DNA from: a virus
DNA length: 51,474 nt
IMG/VR virus record: IMGVR_UViG_3300020474_000022
Coordinates: 1-51,474 of that record
Direction: 5' to 3' (one strand)
The notes beneath the pieces were generated by a model. It was given only the letters and a program-made list of their open reading frames with translations. It ran no database searches and was not told the origin of the DNA. Below, in pieces: positions 7,801 through 17,679 of this stretch (within the stretch, counting starts at the first letter, position 1; every line of letters begins with the position of its first letter). A program made the translations under genes and the position numbers.

Positions 7801-10800
7801 GAAATTATTGAATATGATTACGAATCTGGGCAAATATCTGGAATTACAACTACAAATCAATACTTTGTTTTAAAAATTGATGATAGTTCATTTAGAATAT
7901 GTAATGCTGGTGTTGGAGGAACAATTATCTCAAATTATGAGAGAAAAGATTATGTAGAATTTAATAGTACGGGTAGTGGATATCAATATTTTAAATATCC
8001 TGATATTTCTGTTACAATTAACTACAATTCTGTAGGATTTGGAACAACCACTCAAACACTTGAAGATTTGGTAGTTACTCCAGTAGTAAAAGGTGATGTT
8101 ATTGATGCTTATGTTTACGAAAACGGAACTGGATACGGATCTACTACTCTAAATTTAAAGAAAAATCCAACAATTTCTATAAAAAATGGAAAATTTGGTC
8201 AAGTAACACCATTTATTGTTGATGGTAAAATTACAAATGTTTCGATTAGTTATGTTGGAATTGAATATTATTCCGTCCCAGATTTAGTAGTTTCAGGTTC
8301 TGGAACTGGAGCAGAATTAAGGGCAATAGTTAGTAATGGACAAATAACTGAAGTTAAGATTTTAAATACTGGTATTGGTTATTCTGCATCGAATACAAAA
8401 ATTGAAATTGTTCCATCAGGTAAAAATGTTTTTATTGATCCACAAATAAGAAAATTATCCCTAAACAATAATACTGTAAGGTTTACTACTGGTGAAGTTT
8501 TATTGAAAGGTAAAGATAAACTTCAATATTCAGTATCAGAATATTTTGATAATTTAAGAGATTCTTTCAAAGAAAGTCCCGTTGGATCTGCAACTACAAT
8601 CATTTCACATATAATTGGGTGGGCTTATGATGGAAATCCAATATATGGACCCTATGGATACATAAACCCTAATGATACATCTTCAGGGTTGAAATCATTA
8701 GAATCTGGGTATTCTTCGAATCTTTCAAATATTGAAGATAGACCATCTGGATTTGATGTTGGATTTTTTGTTGAAGATTATAAGTTTAATGGGGATGGAG
8801 ATTTAGATGAATATAATGGTAGATATGAAAAAAATATAGAATATCCAAATGGAGTTTATGCATACCATGCAACAATAAATCAATTTCCATATTTTATAGG
8901 TAATAAGTATAAATCAAAATTAATTTCTGATTCTGATTTAAATCAATCATTTGACTTTAATAACTCAAATTTATTAAGAAATACCCTTCCATACAAAGTA
9001 TCAGAACTAAATGCTAATTATGATTTTATTAATGAAACCAGTGATGTTCTAGATCAAAAAATAGAAGTATTATCTGTAACATCAGATTCTGTAAAATCTA
9101 TAGAGATTGAAAATTCTGGTAGTGATTATAAAGTTGGAGATAAATTAATATTTGATGATACAGATACCTCAGGAAGTGGTTTAGATGTTAGTGTTGCTTC
9201 TGTTGAAGGAAATAGTATCGTAGAATTAAATACAAATTCAACCGAATACTTAAATTCCATTTTCACATGGGATTCTTCTGATAGAATAAAAGTAACAATA
9301 CTACCAAAGCATGATCTTTTAAATCTAGATCATGTAACTATATCTGGTTTTTCTACAAATCTATCGATACTTAATGGAACACATCAAATTACAGTTCCCT
9401 CTTATTCAAATGGAAGATGTATTTCTACTATAGCATCTGCATCTGTAGGATTTACGACAGAAATTTATGTTTCTCCAATTCCAGATCAAGTGTCGGTTGG
9501 TAGTAGTATTAATATTGGAACAGAAACCTTAAAAGTTCTTGAAGTATTCAAAAATCAAAATATTCTCAGAATTGAAAGAGGTCTGGCAGGTGTATCACAT
9601 ACTGTTGGAACTGCAGTAACTTTCTCTCCAGATTCTTTTACAATTTCCAAATCTGTAGATAAATTTGATTCAAAAGTAAATGATAAGGCTTTCTTCAATC
9701 CTAGAGAATCTGTTGGTGTTGGGACAATAAGTGGTGTTGGATATAGTACATCATTTACATTTGGTGATATTTCGACTGTAACTAGAAGTATTCCTACAAA
9801 AGGTATTTACATCGAAAATCATCCTTTTGTAACAAATCAACCAGTTGTTTACACTTCTGATGGAACAACCTTAACTGTTTCTACTGATGGAACATCTGTC
9901 CCAGTAAATATACCAAGTAATCTTTTTATTGTTAAGAAAAGTCCAAGTATTATTGGACTGAAGACTGCAATTACAGGTGAAGAATTATTCTTCCATACTA
10001 ATGGAGTTGATAATGATCAGTATTCATTTGAATCCAATTATACTCAAATATTGGGAGATGTAGATAAGAATGTAGTAACCGTTTCAGTATCAACTTCTCA
10101 TGAACTTCAAAATGGAGACACAGTAACATTAGATGTTCAACCAAATCTCTCTGTTGGTACTGGAACTTCAACAGCAGTTCGTGTTCTTTATAAATCTGAA
10201 ATTGATAATATTGTAGTCAATCCAATTGGATTTAATTCAACAGGAATTAACACAGTAACTAATGAAATTACTATTTCAAATCACGAATTAGTAACTGGTG
10301 ATAAGGTTCTCTATGAAGATGATAATTTTGAATACTTAATTGAAACTAGTGATCAATTAAACACTAATGCTCAAGATAGTTCTCTACAATCATTACGTTT
10401 CAAACCAGATGGAACTAAAATGTATGCTCTTGGTTCTAGTGCTGATGAAGTCAATGAATATGCACTTTCAACACCTTGGAGTGTGAGCACGGCAGTATTT
10501 ACGGACAGGTTTGATGTTACATCAGAAGACGGCAGTCCTACTGGACTTTATATCAGAGAGGATGGTCTTAAGTTCTGGATTGTCGCAAATAGTAGTGATA
10601 CAATTTATCAGTATTCTATGACTTCTGCATGGGATCTTACCACAGCAAGTTATGATAATGTAAGTTTATTAGTTGGTAGTGGTAATTCTATTGACGGATT
10701 CTCTCAACAAATCGTTCCAACGGGACTTTATTTTAAATATGATGGTTCAGTACTTTACTTGATTGGAGGTAATGGTGATTTCATTCACCAATTTAACCTT

Positions 10801-13800
10801 TCAACCTCATGGGATATTACAACAGCATCCTATTCGGGAGATAGCACGGGTAGGTTAGATGTCAATCCTCCAGATGCAAATCCAAATGATATACATATCA
10901 ATTCTTCTGGAACCTTAGTATACTGGGTTGGAGCTGGTTCAGATAATATTTACATTTATAAATTATCAACACCATGGGACATTGTTACTGGCACTGAATT
11001 AGATAGAATTGATTTGGGATCTCCAAATACACCAACAGTAATGTCTGTTTCCCCAGACGAAGAAAATTTCTATGTTGGTTCTAGTGGTAATGATGTTATT
11101 AGAACATTTATTAGACCATCACCATTAACTAATAGTGAGTACTATGTCTATAAAATTAATAGAAATAAAATTAATCTATGTGAAACTTTAATAGATTCTC
11201 AACAAAATCCCCCAACAGTTGTATCTTTTGCTTCTACGGGAAGTTCTTCGCAATCAATAGCATTAATTAATCCACAATTACAACCAGTTAAAAATAATAA
11301 TTTAGTATTTGACCTTTCAGATTCTTCATTGATAAATTATAGTCTGAGATTATATCAGGACAAAGAGTTTAATAATGAATTTGTTTCTACTGGTTCTACA
11401 AATACTTTCAGTGTATCTGGGGTAGGAACTGTTGGAGTAACATCTACAGCAACTCTTACATTGGATTATAACTCACAAATTGGTGAATTATTCTATAACT
11501 TAGAAAAAGATGGAGTATTAGTCAAATCTGACACTGATGTTAATAACTATTCAAGTATCAAGTATATTAATAGTGATTATAACAATTCATATATTATTAG
11601 TGGTGTTGCATCAACAACGTTCAATGTAAACATCGATAAAAAACCAGAAAAACTTTCTTATGGTTCAACGGAATGTGACACATTAGAGTACTCGACAACA
11701 TCAACTTCTCCATCTGGGCCAGTTAAATCTTTAAGTATCATATCTTCAGGAACTGGTTATAAAAAATTACCGACTTTAAAATCTACTAATTCTACTTCTG
11801 GAATAGATTTAATTGTAAATGCAAAATCAATAAATGTAGGATCTATAAAAGAAAGTAGAGTCATTAATAATAGATTTACTTATTCTTCGGATAAAACCTT
11901 AAGACCTAAAATAAATGTTTCACCAAATATTATAATAAAAGATTCGGATACACTGAGTCAAATATCAATAGTTAGTGGAGGTGAAGGTTATGTATCTCCA
12001 CCAACAATTACTCTTGTAAACTCTACAGATGGAAGTATAATAGATTCTGGATTTATTGAAGCAAAAATAACAGGATCTGCAATTTCTTCTTTGAATATTA
12101 AAGTACAACCAAAAGGTTTACCTGATGAAACTGTAAAAGTTTTTACAACAAATAATAATAATGGTGTTGCAATTGAAAAAGTAGAATCATCAAATACTGG
12201 TATTTTCACATGTATTATATCAACACCTGGTATTGGAAATACTTTTAATACCCCACCATTTGCTGATGGAGATGAAGTATTCATTGAAGGTGTTTCAAAA
12301 TTTAGTTCTGATGGTGGTGGATTCAATTCTTCAGATTATGGATTTAAATTCTTTAAAGTAACTGGATATGATAATACTAGTCTTAATGATAAAGTAACAA
12401 TTAATATAGGAGAATTCACCACAAATACTGGAATTGCAAAAACAATTCAAGATTTTAGTGGAGTAATAATCAATAAAAATGATTATCCTACTTTTAAGGT
12501 AGTTCAAGAACCATCTAAATTTTTGATTGGAGAAATGTTATCTTCGAATCAGATAATAAGAGATTTGAAAGTTACAGGAAGTGATGAAGACTCCTTAAAA
12601 GTTTTAGGATCATATGAATTATCAATAGGTGAAGTTGTTACTGGAAATGATTCTGGTACTGTTGCAACAATTAAATCTTTAAATTTGAATGAAGGAACTT
12701 TTAATGTTGGTTATTCCAACGATAAAGATATTGGTTGGGACACTGAAATTGGAAAATTAAATGAAGATTTTCAAGTTATTCCAGATAATAACTATTATCA
12801 AAATTTATCATATTCTATAAAAAGTTCAGTAACATACGAAGATCAACAATCTCCAGTGGAAAGTTTAGTTCACACAAGTGGATTGAAAAATTTTGCCGAT
12901 ACTGGAATAACTTCAAATACAAGTGCGGGATTATCTACTACTAAAGATGGAGTTACTATAGTTTATGATGTAATTGATGAAAAAAGAGTAGACACTATCA
13001 ATAATTTTGATAATGTTATTGATATCGATGTTGTGGATTCAAAATCAAAATTCTTAAAATTAAAAAATAAAAAACTTACAAATTATACAGAATTAAAAAA
13101 CCTTAATGTATTATCAATTGATGATCTTCAAAATCAATTCTCAAATTCAGAATCTGAATCTACAGAATTTTTGTTGGTAGAAGAACTCGAAAACAGAACA
13201 TATTTTAATTACTTATTAAGAGTAACTAGTGAGGATGATAGTGAAATTCAACTAACTGATGTTACTATTTTAAAAGATGGGAATGAATCTTTTATTGTTG
13301 AAAATGAGTCTATATCTGGTCAAGAATTTAACTATGGAACATTTGACTTATTTACGAATAATTCTGAAGAAACATTCTTGAGATTTGTTCCAAATGATGC
13401 ATTTAATACTAACTATAATTTAAAATTAATTAAGCAAATATTTAATACAAATCTTTCTGGTGTTGGGACACAATCTATAGGTTTTATCAATTTAACAGGT
13501 TCTGTCGATATAGAGAATACTAGTGTGGGAATTGGGACCACAACAATTATTTCCGTAAATTCTAATACTTTTGAATCACTTTATATTAATGCACAAGTAA
13601 CTAATAGTGTAACTCAAGACATGAATTATGTGAGATTGTATGTTTCTGTTGCTGGAACAAATACTTACATGTCAGAATATTATAGTGATAGCAATGTTTT
13701 GAATTCTTCAACAGGAAATCAAATAGGAACTTTCTATTCTAATATAGACAGTGGAATTTTATCCATAACACATGAAAATGATGAATCTGAGGAAATTAAA

Positions 13801-16800
13801 ATAAGAACTAATATTGTTGGATTTGGAACAACAACTACCGGAATTGGTACATATAGATTCAAATCTTCTGATCAATTTGATGGGCAAGAAAGAAGTGTAA
13901 TCTATGATTCAAGATATTATTCTACGGTGAGTGCTTCTTCTACAACAGTTCAAACTTTAGATAGAACTTTATTTAATGCATCTAAATCATTAGTTCAAGT
14001 AAGTATAGGTTCTACAAAAGCACTCCATCAAGTTATGATGGTTACCGATCAAACTAATGTTTATACTCAACAATTACCTTTCCTTTCAGTATCTAATGAT
14101 GATATTTTAGATGATGCTTCTGGTATTGGAACATTCGGTGGAGAAATATCTGGAAGTGATTTGATACTTAAATTCTATCCAGATTCAAATCAAACAGGAT
14201 TGATTGATATTGAAGTATTCAGTAAATCATTATATTCTGATTTAGATACTATTAATGAACCTTTAGATTTATCTTATGGTACTGTAACTGAAAGTATTGA
14301 TGAAAAATTTTATGATGCTATTAATTTAAGCAGAATTAATAAAGATAGTTTCGCATTAACTGATAATGGTACTCCGATTTTCTCAAAACAATTTAATCCA
14401 AACTCTGTAGCACTTGCTGCAACCACTGGTATATTTACTATTGAAGATCATTTCTTTGTTACTGGTGAGGAATTAATTTACACACCAAATTCTACAATTA
14501 TTGGAATTGGAACCAGTGCAATGCTCACTGCTAGTGGAGAACTACCGTCTACCGTATATGCTATTAAAATTGAAGAAAATACGTTTAAAGTAGCAATAAC
14601 ACCTGCAGATGCTGCTGCAGGAATTGGAACAACATTTGCTTCTCTCGGAGAAGGTAATGCTCATAGATTTACTATGAAAGAAAGAAATACTAAATGTATT
14701 ATAACTGTTGATGAATTAGTTCAATATCCACTAGCACCTACTAAAACTACTCATACATTAAGTGGTCCATTAAACAGTGTTTCGACTATTGTATCATTGA
14801 GTGGAATATCAACAATAAATCCAAGTGATATATTAAAAGTTGATGATGAATATATGGGTGTTACCAATGTTGGATTGGGAACAACAAATGTCGGACCAAT
14901 TACAAATGTGGGAAGCATAAATTTAGTTAACGTTAAACGGGGATTTGTAGGTTCTGCCGCATCATCTCATGCTGACTCAACTTTAGTGAGAATTCACAAA
15001 GGAGCATTTAATATTGAAGACAATGAAATTTATTTTGCAGAGGCTCCAAGAGGAAATCCACAAATTTCAAAGACAGAAAATAATTTAGATTTTGAAACCT
15101 CATCATTTACTGGTAGAGTATTTTTTAAATCCAATTACGATAATAATAAAGTTTATGATGATTTGTCTGATGAATTTACCGGAATTGGAAGAACATTTAC
15201 TCTGAAAGTTGGAGGTGCTAATACCACAGGACTTGGAACGGAAGGTGCAAGTGGATTAGTATTCATTAATAACATTTATCAATCACCTAAAACTGATAAT
15301 AACCCAACAAGATTCAATTATCAAATTTTAGAAGATTCTAGTGTGGGAATAACAACTTTAGAATTTTCTGGAATTACTAGACCAGGAACAGATCCCCTTG
15401 AATATTTTGTTTCTGATTATGATGTTAATGCAAATGAAGTTCCCAGGGGTGGAATTATAGTTTCTTATGGATCTACACCTGGACTTGGATTTGCACCACT
15501 TGTAGGTGCTTCTGTGACTGCTGTTGTTGGTGCTGGAGGTAGTTTTATATCCGTAGGATTGGGAACCACTGACAATCTAGGATCTGGATATAATGGATTA
15601 GTTTCCATAGGAGTGACTGTATTAGATATAGAGTATGATCACAAATTTGTAAGTGCCGGAGTAAATTCAATTACAGATAATACTGGAGGCACCCATACTG
15701 CAACAGATGCTACTTACAATTCCAGAACTGGTGATTTGGTGTTGACTGTTGCCAATCATGGTTTGACAACAGCAAATACTATTGGTATTGCTACTGAAGG
15801 ATTGGTATTTACTTGTTCTAAGGATGATCATGCAACAAATCATCCCTATCCAAGAGCAGTATCTAAGACAAAATTGAGAAGAGGAGAGTCTGGAGGAGAC
15901 CCTATTCATAATCAGCAAGTAGCAATTGCAGCAACTACATTGAATACTATTCAAATTGGTGTAGGAAGTGGTGGTGGTGCCGGTACAGGAGCAGTAGTTT
16001 CAGTTGATTCTATAGGTATTGGTGGAACTTTATCATTTAATGTTGGTTCTGCTGGAACTGATTACGTAAATCCAGAAATATTTGTTTCTGATCCATCATA
16101 TAAAAATCTACCAATAGTTGGTGTTTCTAGGTTAGGAATTGGAGCAACAACTGATACTGGTAATGGATTATTAGTAGATTTAAAAGTTAGTGGATCTACG
16201 GGAATAGGATCTACTTTATTTGAAGTAAGTGAAGTTAAGTTTTCAAGACCAGGATATAATTTCAGAAGAGGTGATGTATTCAAACCAGTTGGATTAGTAA
16301 CTGATGGTTTCTTATCTTCTCCAATATCAGATTTTGAGATTACAGTAATTGATACTTACTCTGATAATTTTGCTGCTTGGGAATTTGGTGAACTTGATTA
16401 TATTGATTCAATTCAAAACTTACAAGATGGATCAAGAGTTAGATTCCCACTCAATTACAATTCAGCACTTTTGAGTTTTGAACCTGAATCAGATTCTGCA
16501 ATTGAGAAAAATATCAATAATGTTCTTGTAATTTTTGTTAATGGAGTAATACAAAAACCAATAGAAAATTACATTTTTGAAGGTGGAACATCATTTGTCT
16601 TTACAAGAGCACCACTACCTCAAGATGAAATTGAAATCTATTTCTATAAAGGTGTTGATGGAACTGATTCTATATTAATTGATAATATTATCCCAACTAT
16701 AGAAACTGGTGATATTGTTCAAGTCATAAGTAACAACATTTATCCAGATACAATAACACAAGATGAAAGAACAGTTTATAATATAACTACTTCTGACAAA

Positions 16801-17634
16801 TTTGAAACTAATCGTTATGTTGGATTGGGAATTGATGAAACTAACGACAAACCACTATCTTGGACTAAGCAAAAAACAGATAAGAAAATTAATGGTCAAT
16901 ATGTTTACAAATCAAGAGATGTATTAGAACCTTTAATTTTCCCAACTGCAAGAATTATTAAAGATGTATCTACAACAGACACTGAAATATTTGTCGATAA
17001 TGTAGAATTATTTAATTATGAAACTGATAATGGTTATACAGATTCTTCCGTTCCATTAGATGCAGTAATTATTAACGGTATTTCTACAGAATCTACAGGA
17101 TCTATTGAAAAAATCACAGGATTTGCTAATATTGCAGGATTCTCTGGAATTGTAACTGGTATTACAACAGCATCCGGAATTGGTGTTCCTTTAGCACTTC
17201 AATTTACAGTATTTGATAGTAATAACTTCAGTGGATTATCAACAGGTTATCCAATTTATATCTATGATACTCAAATTGGTAGTGGAGTCACCTCAATTGA
17301 CAATTCAAATTCTGCGGTTGTTGGAATTGGAACAACTTTCCTAGATAATGTTTATTATGTTTCTGATTGGTCTAATAGTTCCACAGTAGGAATTTTAACT
17401 TGCAATGTAGATTCAGGTTCTCCAATTGTTGGACTTGGAACCACTGGAAATATATTAAATCCAGTCGGAAAATATTCATGGGGAAGAATTTATGGAGCAA
17501 CGGGAAGATCTACAAACCCAATATCAATTGGTGTTACTGGAAATACCGTATCTGGATTGACAACATATCCAACAATTCAGAGAAGAGGTATTGGTATTAG
17601 AAAAACCGGAGCATTACCTAAAAGGGAAGTATAA
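4891..17634 (+). CDS. giant multidomain baseplate/virion structural protein (gp7 position)
   Basis: 4247 residues in one unbroken frame, directly after gp6 where T4 has gp7 (1032 aa). Residues 1-290 form a conserved head with an FLKQYYISQE segment. The rest is a chain of beta-rich modules: ID.EIITY..RG hinge repeats (near 72-132, 313-371, 1511-1587, 3289-3373); about six H.f..G..v.Y repeats (near 609, 841, 960, 1640, 1793, 3181); GxGY repeats; a YHYH-like domain (1237-1345, YAYH at 1323-1326); and a five-repeat propeller-like segment (1823-2078). The C-terminus has a VNGVIQKP-type module and ends in GIRKTGALPKREV. A wedge or peripheral baseplate role is inferred from position; individual module functions are unknown. 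DNA is strongly A+T rich except around the propeller. Confidence 0.85.
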   Translation: MIQTGFESRIKVQDLIDNQLPEFILEESPNAVEFLKQYYISQEYQGGPIDISDNLDQYLKIDNLKPEVIVDSTTTSSSITSIDTTISVSNTKGFPNQYGLLKIDDEIITYTGITTNSFTGCVRGFSGVTDYHQDLNKEELVFSTSTAAEHSDSSSVQNLSSLFLKDFYKKLKYTFTPGLENIKFSDQIDVGNFIKRAKDFYSSKGTDEAVKILFKVIFGETPSIVNLEDYLIKPSSANYVRREVAIVELISGEPSKIVGQTLIKTTDENTTASISAIEPFSRKGKTFYKIEFYIGNTENSSSVVGNFEITPNTKLIESVSVGSSILTVDSTVSFPQSGTLVSGNNTISYTGKSINQFFGCTGISDTISTASNIRSDDTYFSYEDGDTSKKVELILLGVIQDLVEENEDFKVDENDIIVVKNLGNKIKNSNSNWKEIFANSFIYNTSARYKILDNTSVKLGSTIDRSSLKIGDEVEILERGSEIVVSSANTPYIQDIDTSVNSLSLINKPTLEDSKEYDIRRKLNKTKSSGSDFGSSSVLSDILNLYVDKDEYAYVASNSLPSEEKNVIVDEDDDKIIDYRLDIETNIKKVSIASTNNLADFSGDVYNTIEFNPSIPFLTGDKIYYFPQDEPLVGLQTGNYYVKLISANKFKLYATPSLLDSNSNVTFQIPNSGIGTHNFVLNSQVETDLGIQKLLRKFPLEKNIENGSGTLTVPGTTGMLINGVEINNYKSKDVIYYGPIEDVDILSGGENFDVINPPLIEVSTGIGTTAKIQPVISGSFEKVYVDTQNYNIDRIVSIDISGGNGSGAVIEPVIIEKPREVLFNADEFSSGGGVSETTNQIIFLTDHNFVNGQEIIYNPLGNNPIAIGTAGNNIDLPTNSTYFVGVTNNKAIKLYNNLSDQQSDTNVVGIYTGSIGSHKFSTLSSSKQISYVKIIDKGEGYTNRKLIVKPTGISTTNNTVTFKNHGFNDGEIIEYDYESGQISGITTTNQYFVLKIDDSSFRICNAGVGGTIISNYERKDYVEFNSTGSGYQYFKYPDISVTINYNSVGFGTTTQTLEDLVVTPVVKGDVIDAYVYENGTGYGSTTLNLKKNPTISIKNGKFGQVTPFIVDGKITNVSISYVGIEYYSVPDLVVSGSGTGAELRAIVSNGQITEVKILNTGIGYSASNTKIEIVPSGKNVFIDPQIRKLSLNNNTVRFTTGEVLLKGKDKLQYSVSEYFDNLRDSFKESPVGSATTIISHIIGWAYDGNPIYGPYGYINPNDTSSGLKSLESGYSSNLSNIEDRPSGFDVGFFVEDYKFNGDGDLDEYNGRYEKNIEYPNGVYAYHATINQFPYFIGNKYKSKLISDSDLNQSFDFNNSNLLRNTLPYKVSELNANYDFINETSDVLDQKIEVLSVTSDSVKSIEIENSGSDYKVGDKLIFDDTDTSGSGLDVSVASVEGNSIVELNTNSTEYLNSIFTWDSSDRIKVTILPKHDLLNLDHVTISGFSTNLSILNGTHQITVPSYSNGRCISTIASASVGFTTEIYVSPIPDQVSVGSSINIGTETLKVLEVFKNQNILRIERGLAGVSHTVGTAVTFSPDSFTISKSVDKFDSKVNDKAFFNPRESVGVGTISGVGYSTSFTFGDISTVTRSIPTKGIYIENHPFVTNQPVVYTSDGTTLTVSTDGTSVPVNIPSNLFIVKKSPSIIGLKTAITGEELFFHTNGVDNDQYSFESNYTQILGDVDKNVVTVSVSTSHELQNGDTVTLDVQPNLSVGTGTSTAVRVLYKSEIDNIVVNPIGFNSTGINTVTNEITISNHELVTGDKVLYEDDNFEYLIETSDQLNTNAQDSSLQSLRFKPDGTKMYALGSSADEVNEYALSTPWSVSTAVFTDRFDVTSEDGSPTGLYIREDGLKFWIVANSSDTIYQYSMTSAWDLTTASYDNVSLLVGSGNSIDGFSQQIVPTGLYFKYDGSVLYLIGGNGDFIHQFNLSTSWDITTASYSGDSTGRLDVNPPDANPNDIHINSSGTLVYWVGAGSDNIYIYKLSTPWDIVTGTELDRIDLGSPNTPTVMSVSPDEENFYVGSSGNDVIRTFIRPSPLTNSEYYVYKINRNKINLCETLIDSQQNPPTVVSFASTGSSSQSIALINPQLQPVKNNNLVFDLSDSSLINYSLRLYQDKEFNNEFVSTGSTNTFSVSGVGTVGVTSTATLTLDYNSQIGELFYNLEKDGVLVKSDTDVNNYSSIKYINSDYNNSYIISGVASTTFNVNIDKKPEKLSYGSTECDTLEYSTTSTSPSGPVKSLSIISSGTGYKKLPTLKSTNSTSGIDLIVNAKSINVGSIKESRVINNRFTYSSDKTLRPKINVSPNIIIKDSDTLSQISIVSGGEGYVSPPTITLVNSTDGSIIDSGFIEAKITGSAISSLNIKVQPKGLPDETVKVFTTNNNNGVAIEKVESSNTGIFTCIISTPGIGNTFNTPPFADGDEVFIEGVSKFSSDGGGFNSSDYGFKFFKVTGYDNTSLNDKVTINIGEFTTNTGIAKTIQDFSGVIINKNDYPTFKVVQEPSKFLIGEMLSSNQIIRDLKVTGSDEDSLKVLGSYELSIGEVVTGNDSGTVATIKSLNLNEGTFNVGYSNDKDIGWDTEIGKLNEDFQVIPDNNYYQNLSYSIKSSVTYEDQQSPVESLVHTSGLKNFADTGITSNTSAGLSTTKDGVTIVYDVIDEKRVDTINNFDNVIDIDVVDSKSKFLKLKNKKLTNYTELKNLNVLSIDDLQNQFSNSESESTEFLLVEELENRTYFNYLLRVTSEDDSEIQLTDVTILKDGNESFIVENESISGQEFNYGTFDLFTNNSEETFLRFVPNDAFNTNYNLKLIKQIFNTNLSGVGTQSIGFINLTGSVDIENTSVGIGTTTIISVNSNTFESLYINAQVTNSVTQDMNYVRLYVSVAGTNTYMSEYYSDSNVLNSSTGNQIGTFYSNIDSGILSITHENDESEEIKIRTNIVGFGTTTTGIGTYRFKSSDQFDGQERSVIYDSRYYSTVSASSTTVQTLDRTLFNASKSLVQVSIGSTKALHQVMMVTDQTNVYTQQLPFLSVSNDDILDDASGIGTFGGEISGSDLILKFYPDSNQTGLIDIEVFSKSLYSDLDTINEPLDLSYGTVTESIDEKFYDAINLSRINKDSFALTDNGTPIFSKQFNPNSVALAATTGIFTIEDHFFVTGEELIYTPNSTIIGIGTSAMLTASGELPSTVYAIKIEENTFKVAITPADAAAGIGTTFASLGEGNAHRFTMKERNTKCIITVDELVQYPLAPTKTTHTLSGPLNSVSTIVSLSGISTINPSDILKVDDEYMGVTNVGLGTTNVGPITNVGSINLVNVKRGFVGSAASSHADSTLVRIHKGAFNIEDNEIYFAEAPRGNPQISKTENNLDFETSSFTGRVFFKSNYDNNKVYDDLSDEFTGIGRTFTLKVGGANTTGLGTEGASGLVFINNIYQSPKTDNNPTRFNYQILEDSSVGITTLEFSGITRPGTDPLEYFVSDYDVNANEVPRGGIIVSYGSTPGLGFAPLVGASVTAVVGAGGSFISVGLGTTDNLGSGYNGLVSIGVTVLDIEYDHKFVSAGVNSITDNTGGTHTATDATYNSRTGDLVLTVANHGLTTANTIGIATEGLVFTCSKDDHATNHPYPRAVSKTKLRRGESGGDPIHNQQVAIAATTLNTIQIGVGSGGGAGTGAVVSVDSIGIGGTLSFNVGSAGTDYVNPEIFVSDPSYKNLPIVGVSRLGIGATTDTGNGLLVDLKVSGSTGIGSTLFEVSEVKFSRPGYNFRRGDVFKPVGLVTDGFLSSPISDFEITVIDTYSDNFAAWEFGELDYIDSIQNLQDGSRVRFPLNYNSALLSFEPESDSAIEKNINNVLVIFVNGVIQKPIENYIFEGGTSFVFTRAPLPQDEIEIYFYKGVDGTDSILIDNIIPTIETGDIVQVISNNIYPDTITQDERTVYNITTSDKFETNRYVGLGIDETNDKPLSWTKQKTDKKINGQYVYKSRDVLEPLIFPTARIIKDVSTTDTEIFVDNVELFNYETDNGYTDSSVPLDAVIINGISTESTGSIEKITGFANIAGFSGIVTGITTASGIGVPLALQFTVFDSNNFSGLSTGYPIYIYDTQIGSGVTSIDNSNSAVVGIGTTFLDNVYYVSDWSNSSTVGILTCNVDSGSPIVGLGTTGNILNPVGKYSWGRIYGATGRSTNPISIGVTGNTVSGLTTYPTIQRRGIGIRKTGALPKREV

Positions 17635-17653
17635 TTGAAAATTAAAATTATCT

Positions 17654-17661
17654 TATAAATA
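17654..17661 (+). promoter_or_regulatory. T4-type late promoter TATAAATA (gp8)
   Basis: A perfect TATAAATA lies 18 bases before the gp8 start and 20 bases after the giant gene's stop. It separates transcription of gp8 and its downstream genes from the very long upstream gene. Confidence 0.7.
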
Positions 17662-17679
17662 TATAAAAAAGCTATTAAT

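Noticed and set aside
17400-17600. Plus-strand ORF in another frame at the end of the giant gene
   Set aside because: It lies inside a clear long coding frame, with biased composition and no ribosome binding site.
4891-17634. Assembly artefact or fused genes creating the giant ORF
   Set aside because: The frame is open throughout, modules recur evenly and the C-terminus is normal. Very large proteins after gp6 are known in cyanophages.
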